Of a stretch of DNA of 64,000 nucleotides, positions 7,364 through 16,514 are shown one piece after another. How positions within the stretch are numbered: the stretch's first letter is position 1; each line of letters opens with the position of its first letter. Location of the stretch: NCBI RefSeq assembly GCF_030408615.1, contig NZ_CP047187.1:1364001-1428000 (forward strand), written 5' to 3'. Under the pieces are notes generated by a model. It made no database searches. It was given only the letters and a program-made list of their open reading frames with translations, and had not been told where the DNA came from. This DNA is from Corynebacterium bovis DSM 20582 = CIP 54.80. GTDB taxonomy: Bacteria > Actinomycetota > Actinomycetes > Mycobacteriales > Mycobacteriaceae. The translations under genes and the position numbers were made by a program.

Positions 7364-9454
7364 TCAGCGTCCGAGCGTCTCGTGCGCCGCGGAGACGACG
7401 GCCTCGGCGGTGATGCCGAACTCCCGGTAGAGGGTCTTCCAGTCGGCGGAGGCACCGAAGGTCTCGACGGAGACCGAGCGGCCCTCGAGCCCGACGAGCC
7501 GCGTCCACGACATCGCGATGCCGGCCTCGACGGAGACGCGGGCGGTGACGGACGGGGGGAGGATCTCGTCACGGTAGGAGCTGTCCTGGTCGAGGAACCA
7601 CTCCATGCACGGCACGGAGACGACGCGGGTGGGGACGCCCTCCTTCTCCAGGGTCCCGGCGGCGGCGACGGCGAGCTGCACCTCAGAGCCGGAGCCGAGG
7701 AGGATGACCTCGGGCGACCCGCCGGAGGCCTCGCGGAGCACGTAGGCGCCGCGGGCGACGCCGTCGGCGGCCTTCTCCCGCGTGCCCGCGAGCACCGGGA
7801 CGTTCTGCCGGGTGAGGACGAGCGCCTTCGGGCCCTCCGGGGCCCGCAGCGCCGCGACCCAGGCCTGGGCCGTCTCGTTGGCGTCGGCCGGACGGATGAC
7901 GGACAGGCCCGGGATGGCTCGCAGGGCCGTGAGGTGCTCGACGGGCTGGTGCGTCGGGCCGTCCTCACCGAGGCCGATCGAGTCGTGGGTCCAGACGAGG
8001 TAGATGTCCGTCCCCATGAGCGCGCCGAGCCGCACCGCGGCGCGCATGTAGTCGGAGAACTGGAGGAACGTCGCACCGTAGGGGCGCGTCCCGCCGTGGA
8101 GGGCGATGCCGTTGAGGATGGACCCCATCGCGTGCTCGCGGATGCCGAAGTGGAGGTTGCGGCCGTACGGCTCGGCGGTGAACGACGGCGTGGAGGTCGA
8201 GGCCGGGCCGAAGGAGGGGGAGTCCTTGATGATCGTGTTCGTCGACCCGGCGAGGTCGGCGGACCCGCCCCACAGCTCGGGCAGCGTGGCGCCGAGAGCC
8301 TGGAGGACCGCCTCGGAGGCCTTGCGGGTGGCGAGGTCGTCGTCGCCCTCGTCCCAGACCGGCAGGTCGGCGTCGAAGTCCGCGGGGAGCTCGCGGGCGG
8401 TGAGCCGGTCGAGGAGCCGGCGACGCTCCGGGTTGCTCTCCGACCAGGCGTCGAAGCGTTCCTGCCACCGGCGGTGCTCCTCCGCGCCGCGGTCGACGAG
8501 CGCCCGGGTGTGGGCGAGCACCTCGTCCTCGACGATGAAGCTCCGGTCGGTCGGGAAGCCGAGGATCTCCTTGACCCCCGCGACCTCCTCGGCACCGAGC
8601 GCCGACCCGTGGGACGCGCCCGTGCCCATCTTCGTCGGGGCCGGGTACGCGATGACGGACCGGAGGCGGATGAAGGTCGGTCGCTCCGTCTCGGCCTTGG
8701 CCTTCTCGACGGCGTCGAGGATGCCGACGACGTCCTCGCCCGTGACCTCGAGGGTCTGCCACCCGTAGGCCTCGTACCGCGCGACGACGTCCTCGGTGAA
8801 GGCGATGTCCGTCTCGTTCTCGATCGAGATGCCGTTGTCGTCCCAGAAGACGATGAGGTTGCCCAGCTGCTGGGTCCCCGCGATCGAGGAGGCCTCCGAG
8901 GTCACGCCCTCCTCCATGTCACCGTCGGAGGCGATGACGTAGATGAAGTGGTCGAAGGGGGACTCCCCGGCCGGGGCCTCGGGGTCGTAGAGCCCACGCT
9001 CACGACGGGAGGCCATCGCCATGCCGACGGCGGAGGCGAGCCCCTGGCCGAGCGGGCCCGTGGTGATCTCCACGCCGCGGGTGTGGTGGACCTCGGGGTG
9101 CCCCGGGGTCAGCGACCCCCACGTGCGCAGCGCCCGGAGGTCGTCGAGCTCGAGCCCGAAACCGCCGAGGAAGAGCTGGATGTACTGCGTCAGGGAGCTG
9201 TGCCCGGCGGAGAGGACGAAGCGGTCCCGTCCGACCCAGTCCGTGTCCGAGGGATCGTGGCGCATGACCCGCTGGTAGAGCGTGTAGGCCAGGGGGGCGA
9301 GGCTCATCGCCGTGCCCGGGTGCCCGGAGCCGCAGTTCTCGACGGCGTCGGCGGCGAGGACGCGGACGGTGTCCACGGCCCGGGTGTCCGTCTCCGTCCA
9401 GTCGTCGGGGTAGTTCCGGACTGTCAGCGCTTCGAGTTCGGGGGACAAGGTCAC
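7364..9454 (-). CDS. tkt: Transketolase
   Basis: Thiamine-diphosphate enzyme that moves two-carbon units between sugar phosphates in the pentose phosphate pathway. The 696-residue protein begins with the corynebacterial LSPELEALTVRNYPDDW and shows the ThDP-binding segment ASDGDMEEGVTSEA with FWDDN, the TGPLGQGLASAVGMA stretch and the pyrimidine-domain GIREHAMGSILNG. The GTG at 9454 is chosen because a GAAAGG site precedes it by about 9 nt and homologues begin here; the open frame upstream to 9682 is not conserved-looking. First gene of the minus-strand operon with tal, zwf, opcA and pgl. Confidence 0.96.
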   Translation of the reverse strand: MTLSPELEALTVRNYPDDWTETDTRAVDTVRVLAADAVENCGSGHPGTAMSLAPLAYTLYQRVMRHDPSDTDWVGRDRFVLSAGHSSLTQYIQLFLGGFGLELDDLRALRTWGSLTPGHPEVHHTRGVEITTGPLGQGLASAVGMAMASRRERGLYDPEAPAGESPFDHFIYVIASDGDMEEGVTSEASSIAGTQQLGNLIVFWDDNGISIENETDIAFTEDVVARYEAYGWQTLEVTGEDVVGILDAVEKAKAETERPTFIRLRSVIAYPAPTKMGTGASHGSALGAEEVAGVKEILGFPTDRSFIVEDEVLAHTRALVDRGAEEHRRWQERFDAWSESNPERRRLLDRLTARELPADFDADLPVWDEGDDDLATRKASEAVLQALGATLPELWGGSADLAGSTNTIIKDSPSFGPASTSTPSFTAEPYGRNLHFGIREHAMGSILNGIALHGGTRPYGATFLQFSDYMRAAVRLGALMGTDIYLVWTHDSIGLGEDGPTHQPVEHLTALRAIPGLSVIRPADANETAQAWVAALRAPEGPKALVLTRQNVPVLAGTREKAADGVARGAYVLREASGGSPEVILLGSGSEVQLAVAAAGTLEKEGVPTRVVSVPCMEWFLDQDSSYRDEILPPSVTARVSVEAGIAMSWTRLVGLEGRSVSVETFGASADWKTLYREFGITAEAVVSAAHETLGR

Positions 9455-9710
9455 GGTAACTGCCTTTCTGGCGACGGCCGGGGCGTCCGGGAGTCCTCCG
9501 CGAGGTGCTGCCGTCGCCCGCCGTGCGGGGTCGTGGTTGTGTCGGCCGGTCCCGCGGTGACCCGCAGTGGACCGTGTGTGATGGACGGTCAACCGCCGGC
9601 CACGGGCCGCCGGGCGGCCGTCGGTCACGCGGGTGAACCGGCGTCGGTGGTCGTCGCGTACCCGGGCGGGCAGGGCGACCACCGTTCACGCCGGGCGGTG
9701 TCCACGGACC

Positions 9711-9762
9711 AGTGTAATGACCACGCGGACAGGGCCCGCCGGACGGCGTACGCGCGAGTGTA
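9711..9762 (-). promoter_or_regulatory. Candidate promoter region of the tkt operon
   Basis: The 558-bp gap between divergent tkt and ctaB contains two minus-strand TACACT hexamers (plus-strand AGTGTA at 9711-9716 and 9757-9762), each a good TANNNT -10 box, with no clear -35. Either would give tkt a leader of about 250 nt. The rest of 9455-10012 shows no gene; a specific ctaB promoter is not obvious. Confidence 0.35.
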
Positions 9763-10012
9763 GAGGAATGTCGCCCGGTCCCGACAGACCCCTCCGCCAC
9801 CCCCGCGCACGGGCCGGTTCGGGCGGTCCGGGAACTCGACGTCCCCGTCGTCCGACTACTGACCCGGGACACGCGCGTCCGCCCGACCGGTCGTGACGGC
9901 CCTTTACCGGGCCCTTGTACCGGGGACATCGGGCGCTCGGGTACCGTTGGACCCCGGCGAGCACACGGCCGGCACCGCACGGGCCCAGACGTCGTTGGAG
10001 GATGAGACACTG

Positions 10013-10945
10013 GTGGAAAAGCTCAAGGCGTACATCGCGTTGACCAAACCTCGGGTCATCGAGCTCTTGCTGGTCGCCACGATCCCCGCGATGCTCCAGG
10101 CCGACCGGGGGGCCGTCCACGTGGGGCTGATCCTGCTGACCCTCGTCGGCGGGTGGATGGGCGCCGCCTCGGCGAACGCCTTCAACATGGTCGCGGACCA
10201 CGACATCGACCAGCTCATGCGCCGCACCCGGCGCCGCCCCATCGCCCGGGAGACCGTGACGGTCGGGCAGGCCCGCGTCTTCGCGTGGATCCTGCTCGTG
10301 GTGAGCGTCCTCTGGCTGACGTTCCTCTGCCACTCACCGCTCGGGGCGGCCTTCATCGTTCTCACGGTCTGGTTCTACATCTTCGTCTACACCAAGTGGC
10401 TCAAGCGCCGGACCTGGCAGAACGTCATCTGGGGCGGGGCCGCCGGCTGCATGCCGGTGATCGTCGGCTGGGCCGTCGTCACCGACGCCACGACGGGTGC
10501 CCTCCACGCCGGCTGGTGGTCCTGGGCGCAGGCGGTGATCCTCTTCATGGTCATCTTCTTCTGGACGCCGCCGCACACCTGGGCGCTCGGGATGCGGTAC
10601 AAGGAGGACTACGAGGCCGCCGGCGTGCCGATGATGCCGGTCGTCAAGCCGCCGCTCGAGGTCTCCCGGCAGATCCTCTGGTACACCTGGGCCACCGTGA
10701 TCACGTCCCTGCTCCTCGTGCCCGCGACGGGCTGGCTCTACGCACTCGTGGCCCTGCTCAGCGGAGGCTACTTCATCGTCATGGCCCAGCGGCTGCACAG
10801 CGGCGTGAAGAGGGGGGAGAAGGTCCGTCCGATGAACCTGTTCTTCCTCTCGAACAACTACCTCTCCGTGCTCTTCGTCGGGTTGTCGGTCGACGCCGTG
10901 CTGGGGCTCCGCCCGGTGTGGTCGCTCCTCGGCCTCGGCGGCTGA
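10013..10945 (+). CDS. ctaB: Protoheme IX farnesyltransferase (heme O synthase)
   Basis: Adds a farnesyl group to heme b to make heme O, the precursor of heme A for the aa3 cytochrome oxidase; an integral membrane UbiA-family prenyltransferase. The 310-residue protein has about eight or nine hydrophobic segments. The first aspartate-rich motif is [19 protein letters not shown] and a second conserved segment is [15 protein letters not shown]. The GTG at 10013 gives the protein start [18 protein letters not shown] that homologues share, with GGAGGA at 9997-10002 as Shine-Dalgarno site. It is divergent from tkt and convergent with ctaA. Confidence 0.95.
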   Translation: MEKLKAYIALTKPRVIELLLVATIPAMLQADRGAVHVGLILLTLVGGWMGAASANAFNMVADHDIDQLMRRTRRRPIARETVTVGQARVFAWILLVVSVLWLTFLCHSPLGAAFIVLTVWFYIFVYTKWLKRRTWQNVIWGGAAGCMPVIVGWAVVTDATTGALHAGWWSWAQAVILFMVIFFWTPPHTWALGMRYKEDYEAAGVPMMPVVKPPLEVSRQILWYTWATVITSLLLVPATGWLYALVALLSGGYFIVMAQRLHSGVKRGEKVRPMNLFFLSNNYLSVLFVGLSVDAVLGLRPVWSLLGLGG

Positions 10946-10973
10946 CCGACCGCCGCGTCCCGCCGCGACGGGT

Positions 10974-10993
10974 CACGCACCGGGGGGTGCGTG
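10974..10993 (+). terminator. Hairpin terminator after ctaB
   Basis: CACGCACC (10974-10981) pairs with GGTGCGTG (10986-10993) around a GGGG loop, 29 bp after the ctaB stop. There is no U tract, as for most hairpins in this window. It is placed as expected for termination between convergent ctaB and ctaA. Confidence 0.55.
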
Positions 10994-11170
10994 CCGGTGA
11001 CTCCGGGAGGCCCGCGCAGCCCCGTCCGGGACTCCACGGTCGGGGGCCGCGGGCGGTACCGGGGAGCCGCACTCCGCAGGCCCCGTGGACGGGGGGTGGG
11101 GGGAGGTCTCACGCCCGGTCCGGCCGTCGGGGTCCACGGTCCGGGGTCACGACGCCGCCCGCGTCCCCGC

Positions 11171-11244
11171 CCCTCCGGGCCGCCCCGTCACAGGCGCCCA
11201 CCGACCCCCCTCCGGGCCGCCCCGTCACAGGCGCCCACCGACCC
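11171..11244. repeat. 37-bp tandem direct repeat in the ctaB-ctaA gap
   Basis: Two adjacent identical 37-bp copies (11171-11207 and 11208-11244), each beginning CCCTCCGGGCCGCCCCGTCA and ending in CCGACCC, lie in the 435-bp non-coding gap 10946-11380. Shorter look-alike segments (GCCCGCACCCCACG at about 11248 and 11336) follow. I see no gene in this gap. Confidence 0.85.
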
Positions 11245-11380
11245 CGTTGCCCGCACCCCACGGGTCCACCCGCGGCGTCGACGTCGGTCACCCACCCCGG
11301 TGGCCTGCGCTGTGCCCCCGTCCGCCGGTCGCCGCGCCCGCACCCCACGCGTCCGGCCGGCCCCCCGGTCCCGCCCCCGC

Positions 11381-12457
11381 TCAGCCGTCGTAGGAGGAGG
11401 CGAGCGTCGAGTCCCCCTCGAGGGACCCGGAGTGGTGCGCGACCCCCTCGACGTACCGGTACCGCCGCGCCCACACGAACCCCGTCCCGGCGGTGACGAT
11501 CCCCGCGCCGACGACGTGCAGCGGGACGGTCCACCGCGGGACCCCCAGCCAGTACTGGACGATCCCGACGGCGGCCTGCACGACGATGCCGGCGATGAGC
11601 AGCAGCGTCGCCCGGCGGAGGGGGACGTCGACCTTGACGGCGATGAGCCCGGCCAGGAGGCCGATGGTCACGCCGAGATAGATGTACATGCCGTGGGCGT
11701 GGAGGTTGGCGATCTCGATGAGCGGGATCTGGAGCCGGTCCTCCGGCCGGACCGCGGCGTCACCGGCGTGCGGGCCGGCGCCCGTCGTCATCGTGCCCGT
11801 GACGAGGGTGACCCCGAGCAGCACCGCCGACCCCGTCGCGAGGTACCGCAGGGGGCGGGGCATGAAGGGACGCTTCCGGCCGTCGTCGGGCTCACCGATC
11901 TTCGTGACGAGAACCGCCGCCATGAACACCAGCGCCATCGACGGCAGGAAGTGCATCGCGACGCTCCACCACGCGAGGCCGAGGTGGACGGAGATGCCGC
12001 CGAGCACCGCCTGGACGATGATGCCGATGCCCTGCACGAACGCGAGGTCGATGATGCTGTTCCGGCGTCCGGCCCGGACGACCGCGAGGAAACAGGCGAT
12101 CGCCGCGACGGCGACGACGAAGGTGAGCAGCCGGTTGCCGAACTCGATGGCCTGGTGGACCCACGGCGTGGTGCCCCCGACCGGGATCAGCGACCCGGGC
12201 TGACACTCCGGCCAGGTCGGGCAGCCCAGGCCGGACCCCGTGACCCGGACGATGGCCCCGGTGAAGGTGATGCCGACCTGCGCGCAGAGGAGCACGATGC
12301 CGTACACCCGCTGCCGGGCGAGCGGGGCGACCGCGGGGGTGCCCCATCTCCGGTGCGCGCCCGCGAGGATCCGGTGAACGAAGGCGTAGAACGCCAGCAG
12401 GCCCCGCCGCAGCGGGTTGGTGGCGTCGTCTGTCCTGGTACGCATGGTCTCCAACAC
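11381..12457 (-). CDS. ctaA: Heme A synthase
   Basis: Oxidises the C8 methyl of heme O to make heme A for cytochrome aa3; an integral membrane protein of the COX15/CtaA family. The 358-residue protein has eight likely membrane helices and the conserved segment WVHQAIEFGNRLL with an axial histidine and the EFGNR motif, preceded by GLGCPTWPEC with paired cysteines. No Shine-Dalgarno lies at a useful distance, but a TAGACT box ends 6 nt before the GTG at 12457, so a leaderless message starting at this GTG is likely. An ATG at 12445 is the alternative. Convergent with ctaB, its pathway partner. Confidence 0.93.
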   Translation of the reverse strand: MLETMRTRTDDATNPLRRGLLAFYAFVHRILAGAHRRWGTPAVAPLARQRVYGIVLLCAQVGITFTGAIVRVTGSGLGCPTWPECQPGSLIPVGGTTPWVHQAIEFGNRLLTFVVAVAAIACFLAVVRAGRRNSIIDLAFVQGIGIIVQAVLGGISVHLGLAWWSVAMHFLPSMALVFMAAVLVTKIGEPDDGRKRPFMPRPLRYLATGSAVLLGVTLVTGTMTTGAGPHAGDAAVRPEDRLQIPLIEIANLHAHGMYIYLGVTIGLLAGLIAVKVDVPLRRATLLLIAGIVVQAAVGIVQYWLGVPRWTVPLHVVGAGIVTAGTGFVWARRYRYVEGVAHHSGSLEGDSTLASSYDG

Positions 12458-12463
12458 GGACCA

Positions 12464-12469
12464 AGTCTA
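12464..12469 (-). promoter_or_regulatory. -10 box of leaderless ctaA
   Basis: TAGACT on the minus strand, 6 nt before the ctaA GTG. The expected transcription start coincides with the start codon, so the mRNA should have no leader. TTACCC around 12487-12493 is only a weak -35. Confidence 0.6.
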
Positions 12470-12518
12470 TCCAACGGGCGGGCGCCCGGGTAATCCCGGC
12501 CACCCCTGAAACGGGAGG

Positions 12519-13352
12519 TCAGTCGCGGTCCATGGTGAAGGAGAAGTGCTTCATCGCGGCGAGGACGCCGAGCACCGCCCACGCCGCGAGCACGGCGACG
12601 GCCTGACCGGGGAAGTACCCGGCGGCGGCGCCGATGAGCCCCTGCGTCAGGGCCACGGAGGGGATGACGGTGAGCACCTGCATGAGCCCGTCGGGGATGC
12701 CCGGTTCGAGGGTCACCGCGACCGCGGCGCCCATGAGCGCGAACCAGATGGTGTTCCCGAGCGCGAGGACGAGCTCCGAGCTCAACGTGCCGCCGAGGAG
12801 CAGCCCGAGCCCGGTGAACGCGGCGACGCCCACGATGATGAAGATGAGGGCGAGGGGGATCCCCGCCGCGACGGGCCGCCAGCCGAGGATGAGGGCGACG
12901 ACGGTGAGCACCACGATCTGGACGACCACCGCCGCGGCGACGGCCATGATCTTGCCCGCGATGAGCGCCCAGGTCGGCACGCCCGACGCGCCGATGCGTT
13001 TCAGCGCCCCGTAGCGCCGGTCGAAGGCGACGGCGATCGCCTGGCCGGTGAAGCCCGCGCTCATGACGGCGACGCCGAGGGCCATGGGGAAGACGCGCCG
13101 CACCGAGTCGTCGAGGTCGACGATCGGCAGGAGCGTCATGCCGATGAGGAGGCAGACCGGGATGACGAGGGAGAGGAGCTGCTGCTCACCGTGGCGGAGG
13201 AACAGCAGCGTCTCGATCCGGGCCTGGGAGAGGAGCAGCCGGCCGGGCGGGGCGGGCGTGGGGTTCGGCGTGAACAGCCCGGGGCGGAACCGTCCCCCGG
13301 CCGGGGCCGTCGGCGTGGCCCGCGGGTCCTCGTGAGCGGTCGGTCCGGTCAT
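12519..13352 (-). CDS. ABC-2 type transporter, permease subunit
   Basis: Membrane subunit of an ABC exporter working with the ATPase encoded just upstream. The 277-residue protein has about 60 cytoplasmic N-terminal residues followed by six hydrophobic segments. Features of ABC-2 permeases of the DrrB type are visible: YGALKRIGASGVPTW after helix 2, a GLGLLLGG helix, and a late loop with a proline (VIPSVALTQGLI). The ATG at 13352 overlaps the ATPase stop as ATGA, so the two are coupled. The pair lies between mptB and ctaA, as in C. glutamicum from memory. The substrate is unknown; proximity to mptB permits only a guess at an envelope role. Confidence 0.85.
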   Translation of the reverse strand: MTGPTAHEDPRATPTAPAGGRFRPGLFTPNPTPAPPGRLLLSQARIETLLFLRHGEQQLLSLVIPVCLLIGMTLLPIVDLDDSVRRVFPMALGVAVMSAGFTGQAIAVAFDRRYGALKRIGASGVPTWALIAGKIMAVAAAVVVQIVVLTVVALILGWRPVAAGIPLALIFIIVGVAAFTGLGLLLGGTLSSELVLALGNTIWFALMGAAVAVTLEPGIPDGLMQVLTVIPSVALTQGLIGAAAGYFPGQAVAVLAAWAVLGVLAAMKHFSFTMDRD

Positions 13353-14281
13353 GCGCGCATCTCCCGTCCTGTGATGTCGAGGAAGACGTCCTCGAGCGAG
13401 CGGTGGTCCACGCTCATCGTCGAGACGAGCACCCCCTGGTCGGCGGCCGCGGCGGTCACGGCGGCGACGGCCTCCGGTGTCACCGCGCCGTCGACGCAGT
13501 ACTGCCGGGGCCGCTGGCGGCGCACGGTCGTCGACTGCCCGTGCCGGTCGAGCCACGCCTGGGTCGCGGCGACGTCGAGGTCCCGGTCGGTCGACAGGGA
13601 GAGCGTGGGTTCCTGTCCGGTGGTGAGCTCGGCGGTCGTCCCGCGGGCGACGACGGTGCCGTGGTCCATGATGACGACCCGGTCGGCGAGGGCCTCGGCC
13701 TCGTCCATGAGGTGGGTGGTGAGGACGACGGCGACGCCGTCGCGGCGCAGCGCGCTGACGAGGTCCCACACGAGCAGGCGGGACTGCGCGTCGAGCCCGG
13801 CGGTCGGCTCGTCGAGGAAGACCAGTTCGGGGCGGCCGACGAGGGCCATCGCAAGGGACAGCCGCTGCTGTTCGCCACCGGAGAGGCGCCGGTAGGCCGT
13901 CGACTCGTGCCCGGTGAGCCCGACGGTGTCGAGCAACCACCGGGGGTCGAGGGGGTCGGAACTGTACGACGCCGCGAGACGCAGCATCTCACCGACCCGG
14001 ATGCCGGGGTACGCCCCGCCGCCCTGGAGCATGACGCCGATCCGCCCCCGGATCTCGTCGGCCTGCTCGGCGGGGTCCATCCCGAGGACGCGGACGACAC
14101 CGTCGTCGGGGACGAGGAAGCCCTCGCACATCTCGACGGTCGTGGTCTTCCCGGCACCGTTGGGGCCGAGGAGGGCGAGCACCTCGGCCCGGCGGAGCTC
14201 GAGGTCGAGCCCGTCCACCGCCGTCGCCGCGCCGTACCGCTTCACGACGCCACGGAGTTCGAGTACCTCTGCCTCATACAC
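13349..14281 (-). CDS. ABC transporter ATP-binding protein
   Basis: Nucleotide-binding subunit paired with the downstream ABC-2 permease. The 310-residue protein has Walker A GPNGAGKTTT (near residue 40), Q-loop segment VMLQGGGAYPG, signature RRLSGGEQQRLSLAMAL, Walker B LVFLDEPTAGLD and the switch histidine in LTTHLMDEA. The C-terminal 90 residues resemble the DrrA-like extension after the ATPase core. The GTG at 14281 is the start; a TAGACT box ends 8 nt before it, so the transcript is probably leaderless. Its -10 box begins with the TAG stop codon of mptB, a very compact junction. Confidence 0.88.
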   Translation of the reverse strand: MYEAEVLELRGVVKRYGAATAVDGLDLELRRAEVLALLGPNGAGKTTTVEMCEGFLVPDDGVVRVLGMDPAEQADEIRGRIGVMLQGGGAYPGIRVGEMLRLAASYSSDPLDPRWLLDTVGLTGHESTAYRRLSGGEQQRLSLAMALVGRPELVFLDEPTAGLDAQSRLLVWDLVSALRRDGVAVVLTTHLMDEAEALADRVVIMDHGTVVARGTTAELTTGQEPTLSLSTDRDLDVAATQAWLDRHGQSTTVRRQRPRQYCVDGAVTPEAVAAVTAAAADQGVLVSTMSVDHRSLEDVFLDITGREMRA

Positions 14282-14289
14282 GGGGCACC

Positions 14290-14295
14290 AGTCTA
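14290..14295 (-). promoter_or_regulatory. -10 box of the ABC exporter operon, sharing the mptB stop codon
   Basis: TAGACT on the minus strand, 8 nt before the ATPase GTG. Its first three bases are the mptB stop codon (14293-14295). The same hexamer precedes ctaA and mptB at near-identical distances. Confidence 0.6.
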
Positions 14296-16017
14296 GCGCC
14301 CCTGCGCAGCGCCGGGCCCGCGAGGTGGCCGGAAGGTCAGGCGCAGCCCGCGTCGTCGGGCGGCCCACCACACCGCGCCGAGCACGACGGCGACACCGAC
14401 GGCGGACATGACGTAGATCGTGAGGACCGTCCCGGGCGGGAGGCTGAGCCCGCGGGGGAGGATGAAGAAGCTGAACGCCACCGAGTAGAGGATCACGGCG
14501 AGCCGGAACCCGCGGTGGTTCGCCCAGGCCGCCAGGGGGAGGATCGCCCACAGCAGGTACCAGGGGTGCACGACCGGGAAGAACGCGACGAGGAAGAAGG
14601 TCGCCACGCCCAGTCCGCCGACCGGGTGGATGCGGCCCCGGAACGACGCCCACAGCATCCGCGCCACCCAGAACAGGCCGACGACGACGCCCGCCCCGCG
14701 GGCCAGGGTGAGCGCGGCCTCGGTGTGGTCCCCGAGCCCGAGGAGCATCCCGGAGGTGGCGGTGAGCAGGCCGATGTCCGTCGTCACCGACATCCAGCTC
14801 ACGATGGAGGCGGCGCCGCCCTGGGCGTCGATCCACCCGAGCCCGATCCCGGACAGCAGCGAGACCCCGCCCGTGACGACGACGAGCCCGAGGCCGGACC
14901 ACAGGGCCGCGACGACGAGGTCGCGCAAACGCCCGCCCCGCCGCCGGGCGAGCGCCGCGGTGGTGAACCCCAGCGCCATGAAGGCCGTGACCTTGACCAT
15001 CCCGGCGCAGCAGACGAGCGCGGTCCCGGCGACCATGAGGACGATCCGGCTGGTCCGCGGCCGGTCGGCGCGGTCGACCGCCCGGAGGCAGAACTCCACG
15101 CCGGCGAGGAGCAGCCCCATCATGAGGGCCTCGTTGTGGATCCCGCCGACGAGGTGGAGCAGCGTCAGCGGGTTGAGGACGCCGAGCCAGAACGCGGCCT
15201 GCGGGCGGACGCCGCAGCGTGCCGCGAGCCGGACGATCGCCCACCCGGCGAGTGCGACGCCGGCCACGGCGACGAGGCGGTGGAGGACGACGGCGACGAC
15301 GACGGTGTCCCCGGTCACGGCCGAGATCAGCGACCCGGTGAGCAGGGCGACGGGGCCGTAGGGGGAGGGGGAGTGCGCCCAGAGGTAGGGCACGGAGCGG
15401 GCGAGGGGGTCGTTGATGCCGAGCAGGTCCACCGGGCCGGCGGAGTAGGCGTCGAGCCCCCGGTGCGCGATGGCCCCCTGCGCGAGGTAGGAGTAGATGT
15501 CCTGGGTGAACAGCGGCGCGGTGAGGGTGAGCGGGATCAGCCACAGGGCGAGGATCCGGCGAAGGGTGCGCAGGGGGACGAGCCGGGCCGTCCGCGGGGG
15601 GCGGACGGGGACGGCGTGGAGCCCGAGGATCAGCCAGGCGGCGACGAGCGCGCCGATGCCGACGAAGACGGTGACGGTGGTGGCCTGGAGCATCCGGGCG
15701 AGGACGTTGATCCAGCCCACGGTCCACAGGGGGTTGTCGACGACGGGCATCGCCCCTGCACCGAGCCCCCCGACGGCGACGAGCGCGGAGCCGAACGTCC
15801 CGAGCACCGTGGCGAGGCGGACGCGCGCGACGTCCGCCTGGCTGAGCCGGGCGAGGGTGTCCGGGCAGTCCGGCCCCTCGTGGAGGTGCGCGGACCGTGA
15901 CCCGGCGAGGCCGAGCGACGGGGCGATGTCGCGCAGGGGGAGGACGGCGGCCCGTCGTCGGGGTCGCCGACCGGCGGGCCGGGGCCCGGGCGGGGTGTCG
16001 GTCGTCGTCTCCCTCAT
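14293..16017 (-). CDS. mptB: Alpha-(1->6)-mannopyranosyltransferase MptB
   Basis: Polyprenyl-phosphomannose-dependent mannosyltransferase that starts the alpha-1,6-mannan backbone of lipomannan/lipoarabinomannan; an integral membrane GT-C enzyme. The 574-residue protein has about 13 hydrophobic segments and the conserved loop FTQDIYSYLAQGAI with the catalytic aspartate. Other conserved-looking stretches are LNPLTLLHLVGGIHNEALM and FFPVVHPWYLLWAILPLA. The position beside the ABC pair and suf matches C. glutamicum mptB from memory. The ATG at 16017 follows GTG (16020) in frame, and a TAGACT box ends 8 nt before that GTG, so either codon could be the leaderless start. MptA is the closest alternative family. 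Confidence 0.85.
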   Translation of the reverse strand: MRETTTDTPPGPRPAGRRPRRRAAVLPLRDIAPSLGLAGSRSAHLHEGPDCPDTLARLSQADVARVRLATVLGTFGSALVAVGGLGAGAMPVVDNPLWTVGWINVLARMLQATTVTVFVGIGALVAAWLILGLHAVPVRPPRTARLVPLRTLRRILALWLIPLTLTAPLFTQDIYSYLAQGAIAHRGLDAYSAGPVDLLGINDPLARSVPYLWAHSPSPYGPVALLTGSLISAVTGDTVVVAVVLHRLVAVAGVALAGWAIVRLAARCGVRPQAAFWLGVLNPLTLLHLVGGIHNEALMMGLLLAGVEFCLRAVDRADRPRTSRIVLMVAGTALVCCAGMVKVTAFMALGFTTAALARRRGGRLRDLVVAALWSGLGLVVVTGGVSLLSGIGLGWIDAQGGAASIVSWMSVTTDIGLLTATSGMLLGLGDHTEAALTLARGAGVVVGLFWVARMLWASFRGRIHPVGGLGVATFFLVAFFPVVHPWYLLWAILPLAAWANHRGFRLAVILYSVAFSFFILPRGLSLPPGTVLTIYVMSAVGVAVVLGAVWWAARRRGLRLTFRPPRGPGAAQGR

Positions 16018-16028
16018 CACGACACAGG

Positions 16029-16034
16029 AGTCTA
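16029..16034 (-). promoter_or_regulatory. -10 box of leaderless mptB
   Basis: TAGACT on the minus strand, 8 nt before GTG 16020 and 11 nt before ATG 16017. It is the third TAGACT start in a row on this strand (mptB, ABC ATPase, ctaA). Confidence 0.55.
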
Positions 16035-16293
16035 CGTTCCCGTCGGGCACGGGCCGGGCGACACTCCTGGCGGACCCCTCGCCGGGGCAGGGCGGGGTGC
16101 GGGGGACGGGGGCCCCCGGAGAGTCGGACAGCCGCGCTGCCGGACGACCGGGGAGCCGCGGAGCCGGGTCGTCGGGCAGCCGGCAGGTCGCGGAGCCACG
16201 CGACCGACCGGGCGGAACAGGGTGCATGTCCGGGTGGACAACCGATCAGTCCGGTGACCGTCGATAACCGCCGTCTAACAGAGCAGGTCAGGC

Positions 16294-16344
16294 TATCCTT
16301 AGTGGACAGCGGGAAGGAATTAGACCACACTCGTGTTGTCTAAT
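16294..16344 (+). promoter_or_regulatory. suf operon promoter and inverted-repeat operator (probable SufR site)
   Basis: A 26-bp near-palindrome covers 16319-16344: arms ATTAGAC and GTCTAAT with inner ACAC/GTGT, 11 of 13 positions symmetrical. TATCCT at 16294-16299 is a fair -10 box, placing the operator just downstream of the start of transcription. It is the only strong dyad before sufR, and SufR-family repressors bind such dyads before their own operons; the link to SufR is inference. The gap 16035-16514 holds no gene besides this. Confidence 0.65.
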
Positions 16345-16514
16345 CATGCGGCTGATCCACACGCCTGTGACAGGGCACCTGCGACCGCGCACCGGATCCC
16401 GCCCCTCCACCGGAGGGCACCCCGGAACCGGTGCACACACCACGCAGGGACAGCACGGACGACACGGACACCACGAAGAACGGGACTCGGACAGCACCGG
16501 GAGGAGGCACGGCC

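Noticed and set aside
16431..16514. Upstream start for SufR at GTG 16431
   Set aside because: No ribosome site and a low-complexity N terminus; ATG 16515 has GGAGG at a good distance.
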